Source: Hexactinellida sp. DTS-2022 (lineage: Eukaryota > Porifera > Hexactinellida). Taken from it: a stretch of DNA of 64,000 nucleotides. Shown piece after piece: positions 62,318 through 64,000 of this stretch; within the stretch, counting starts at the first letter, position 1; each line of letters opens with the position of its first letter. Location of the stretch: assembly GCA_028753945.1 (NCBI GenBank), contig JAPNXP010000001.1, positions 1,726,501 through 1,790,500 on the forward strand. The letters are read 5' to 3'. The notes under the pieces were generated by a model. It searched no databases and was not told the origin of the DNA. It was given only the letters and a program-made list of their open reading frames with translations. Made by a program: the position numbers and the translations under genes.

Positions 62318-63280
62318 CTATTTCTTGAAGTTAGAAGAAGGACAAATGTGTCTGTTGAGACATTTACTACAGAGAGGGTTAATAGGTCTACATATTTGCT
62401 GTCCAAAGCCTACTAATAACCCATTTATTTCCGCCCAATACTCCCGTGGAAGCCAATCCTCCAATGCCTTTCTGGTCTGCTCGGGAACATCGGTGCTTTT
62501 TGCTCCGGTCCATTTCAGTCTGTTGGAAATTCGATGCACATGTGTATCTACAGAGATGCCTACAGTCTTATTCCATGCTACGCTCATCATTAGTAGCGTC
62601 ATTTTAGGGCCAACACCTGGGAGGGCAAGTATATCGTCATAATCGCCGGGCACATCATCAGCATATTTTTCATGCAGAATTTCTACAACCATTTTAATGT
62701 GTTTTGCTTTAGTGTTTTTGAATCCAGCTGGTTGGAGTAATTGGGTCAATTCTTGCAAAGACGTATTTCTAATGTTTTCAATTGTCAGTCCATGACCTCG
62801 TAGTTTGTCCATTACAAAGGAATTGGTGGTGTCCTTGGTTCGGCTAGAAATCATGAGCGAAATTAAAACATGGAAACGACTCACAGCAGGTGAAATTTTA
62901 TCAGATAGGTTTGTTTGGACACCCATGGTATCAACAGGGGCTATTTTATATGTTCGCATGTTTTCTATATTTTCATATATTTCCTTCCAACCCTCCGGGG
63001 CAGTGACACCAATTACCTTTTTTCTTGTATTATTTTTCTTAGTTTTTTTTTCAAAGTATTCACTGGATGTGGTTGTCAATTTTTCGGGATTTGAATCAGT
63101 CTCAGCCTTCAGGGAAATTTTTACTTTTTTGGTTTTAATATCTGTTCGTTCATCTTCAGTCAAATTGAAGTGCTTTCTTTTAGATGCCATGATATATCTG
63201 AATTGTTTAATCAATGAATTAACTCTATTCGAGGTAACTTGGGTTATTTGTAACTTTTTATAAGCTATTCTGGAGAACAC
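62318..63280 (-). CDS. NTHL1: NTHL1, endonuclease III-like DNA glycosylase/AP lyase
   Basis: A 320-residue single-exon frame. The helix-hairpin-helix is LPGVGPKM with the catalytic Lys K226; the catalytic Asp is D245 in VDTHVHR. Four Cys, C297-x6-C304-x2-C307-x5-C313, hold the 4Fe-4S cluster. The enzyme removes oxidised pyrimidines such as thymine glycol and nicks the abasic site, in nucleus and mitochondria. Two starts are possible: Met1 gives a 30-residue leader rich in Arg/Lys and without acidic residues, like a mitochondrial signal; Met31 (MASKRKH) starts a Lys-rich, nuclear-type N-terminus. The usual SSQTKD of the family reads SSRTKD, putting Arg147 where a Gln normally enters the DNA helix. 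Residues 31-95 are low in complexity. Confidence 0.93.
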   Translation of the reverse strand: MFSRIAYKKLQITQVTSNRVNSLIKQFRYIMASKRKHFNLTEDERTDIKTKKVKISLKAETDSNPEKLTTTSSEYFEKKTKKNNTRKKVIGVTAPEGWKEIYENIENMRTYKIAPVDTMGVQTNLSDKISPAVSRFHVLISLMISSRTKDTTNSFVMDKLRGHGLTIENIRNTSLQELTQLLQPAGFKNTKAKHIKMVVEILHEKYADDVPGDYDDILALPGVGPKMTLLMMSVAWNKTVGISVDTHVHRISNRLKWTGAKSTDVPEQTRKALEDWLPREYWAEINGLLVGFGQQICRPINPLCSKCLNRHICPSSNFKK

Positions 63281-63324
63281 ACCTATTGATATGCAAGTTT
63301 TAACAAATTCTCATGAAATATCTA

Positions 63325-63640
63325 CCTTATTATAGGAAATTAACGCGAATCGCTCCAAATCGCGTTAATTTCCTTCGGGTAATTTTCAGCACAGTTATAC
63401 AATTGATATGCAAAATTGCAAGCTACATGTTTTCTGATGTGCAAATGGGGGTATGACAGAATACCATGTCTATCAAGTAGATCGGAAGCCTATTTTAGGA
63501 GAAGAAATAGTAATTAATTAATTATTAATATTTATTCGCGATAATTTCATGTGATCTAAAAATGTTCTTCCCCTCAATCGCGTTAATTTCATGTTTAAAA
63601 AATATTTTCCAACAAATTGTGTTAATTTCCTATAATAAGG
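63325..63640. mobile_element. MITE with CCTTATTATAGGAAATTAACG ends
   Basis: Left CCTTATTATAGGAAATTAAC and right inverse GTTAATTTCCTATAATAAGG, TA flanks (63323-63324, 63641-63642). The phrase AATCGCGTTAATTTCC recurs inside. The ends equal those of the outer shell at 26885-34602. Confidence 0.72.
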
Positions 63641-63857
63641 TAGTATTTATGTAACATTTTAAGCATGCGTAGTAAATAGATAGAAAAACAAAAACGAACA
63701 ATTACAGTTGAATCAAATCCACCAAGTAGTGAATATATTTTGCAAATTTATTTCGATTGGACAAAAACACTTCACTAACAAGGGCTATGGCAAGGATAGT
63801 ACAATTTACAAGTTACAATTTCTAATAGTGTCCAGTGATGAATTGTTAATAGCCAAC

Positions 63858-64000
63858 TTAACTAAAATTAAATGATGACGTCATGATTAGGTCAGATAGG
63901 TCTAGAGCCTTCCCTTCCTTCTCTTCTTTATAACGTAGCATCAGATCCTTAAATGTGAGAAAGTCACTGAATGAGTGCAGGATCTCCATCACTCCCATAT
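63858..64000 (-). CDS. ARL2BP: ARL2BP (BART), C-terminal part, cut by the window edge
   Basis: An open minus-strand frame from the window edge to a TAA at 63858-63860, 46 codons and two bases. It reads MEILHSFSDFLTFKDLMLRY then KEEKEGKALDLSDLIMTSSF. This matches the C-terminal helix of ARL2BP, whose human version has FTDFLAFKEM...YRAEKEGRGLDLS and VVTSL. Known role: binds the GTP form of ARL2 (and ARL3), at cilia, centrosomes and mitochondria. The human protein continues a little further after VVTSL than this one. The rest lies outside the window, so whether this is one exon of several is unknown. Confidence 0.8.
   Translation of the reverse strand, partial: MGVMEILHSFSDFLTFKDLMLRYKEEKEGKALDLSDLIMTSSFNFS

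Noticed and set aside
1-64000. tRNA, rRNA or snRNA genes
   Set aside because: I saw no cloverleaf with A and B boxes or conserved rRNA words; a covariance-model scan would be needed to be sure.

Overview
The window is animal nuclear DNA of an invertebrate type. The genes are metazoan: an ADAM and an ADAMTS metalloprotease, METTL14, JMJD4, WDR70, XPA, twinfilin, NTHL1, ARL2BP, and a PLAT-type animal lipoxygenase with GT-AG introns. The background is AT-rich and crowded with miniature DNA transposons. Lipoxygenases and NACHT/NLR relics are not typical of insects or nematodes, and a sponge, cnidarian, placozoan or lophotrochozoan source would fit. I cannot name the species. The conserved genes seen whole, the lipoxygenase apart, are single open frames although their vertebrate orthologs are intron-rich, so the lineage appears intron-poor.

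Layout. 1-16.1 kb: six minus-strand genes, namely a partial ADAM, a DEDDh exonuclease, JMJD4, WDR70, METTL14 and an ADAMTS. JMJD4, WDR70 and METTL14 are about 0.3 kb apart. 16-22 kb: no intact gene; a long snap-back repeat, a decayed NACHT (NLR-type) gene and several hAT-type miniature elements with 8-bp target duplications. 22.2-26.9 kb: a young, apparently whole Ty3/gypsy LTR retrotransposon on the minus strand. 26.9-34.6 kb: a nested palindromic block. At its heart is a 5.26-kb Foldback (FB)-like element, 28086-33341, whose inverted arms are arrays of a 190-bp repeat (about 8 units against 5), with a 9-bp target duplication and the relic of a MULE/NOF-like transposase. 34.7-37.5 kb: plus-strand CZIB and XPA. 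37.5-41.8 kb: no host gene; a MULE-type element with tandemly repetitive ends. 41.8-54.8 kb: a six-exon lipoxygenase whose introns hold many miniature elements, two large palindromes and a GC-rich hairpin repeat. 56.4-58.2 kb: a broken FLYWCH/MULE transposon. 60-64 kb: minus-strand twinfilin, NTHL1 and the last part of ARL2BP.

The host genes do not form one pathway. Two concern DNA repair (XPA in nucleotide excision, NTHL1 in base excision), METTL14 serves mRNA m6A methylation, JMJD4 hydroxylates the translation terminator eRF1, and the two metalloproteases and the lipoxygenase act on extracellular proteins and fatty acids. The main interest lies in the mobile DNA: the FB-like element and the shells around it, a probable self-priming gypsy element, at least six hAT-type insertions with clear target duplications, many pogo/mariner-like miniature elements with TA targets, and a recurring GC-rich hairpin motif always found in one orientation.
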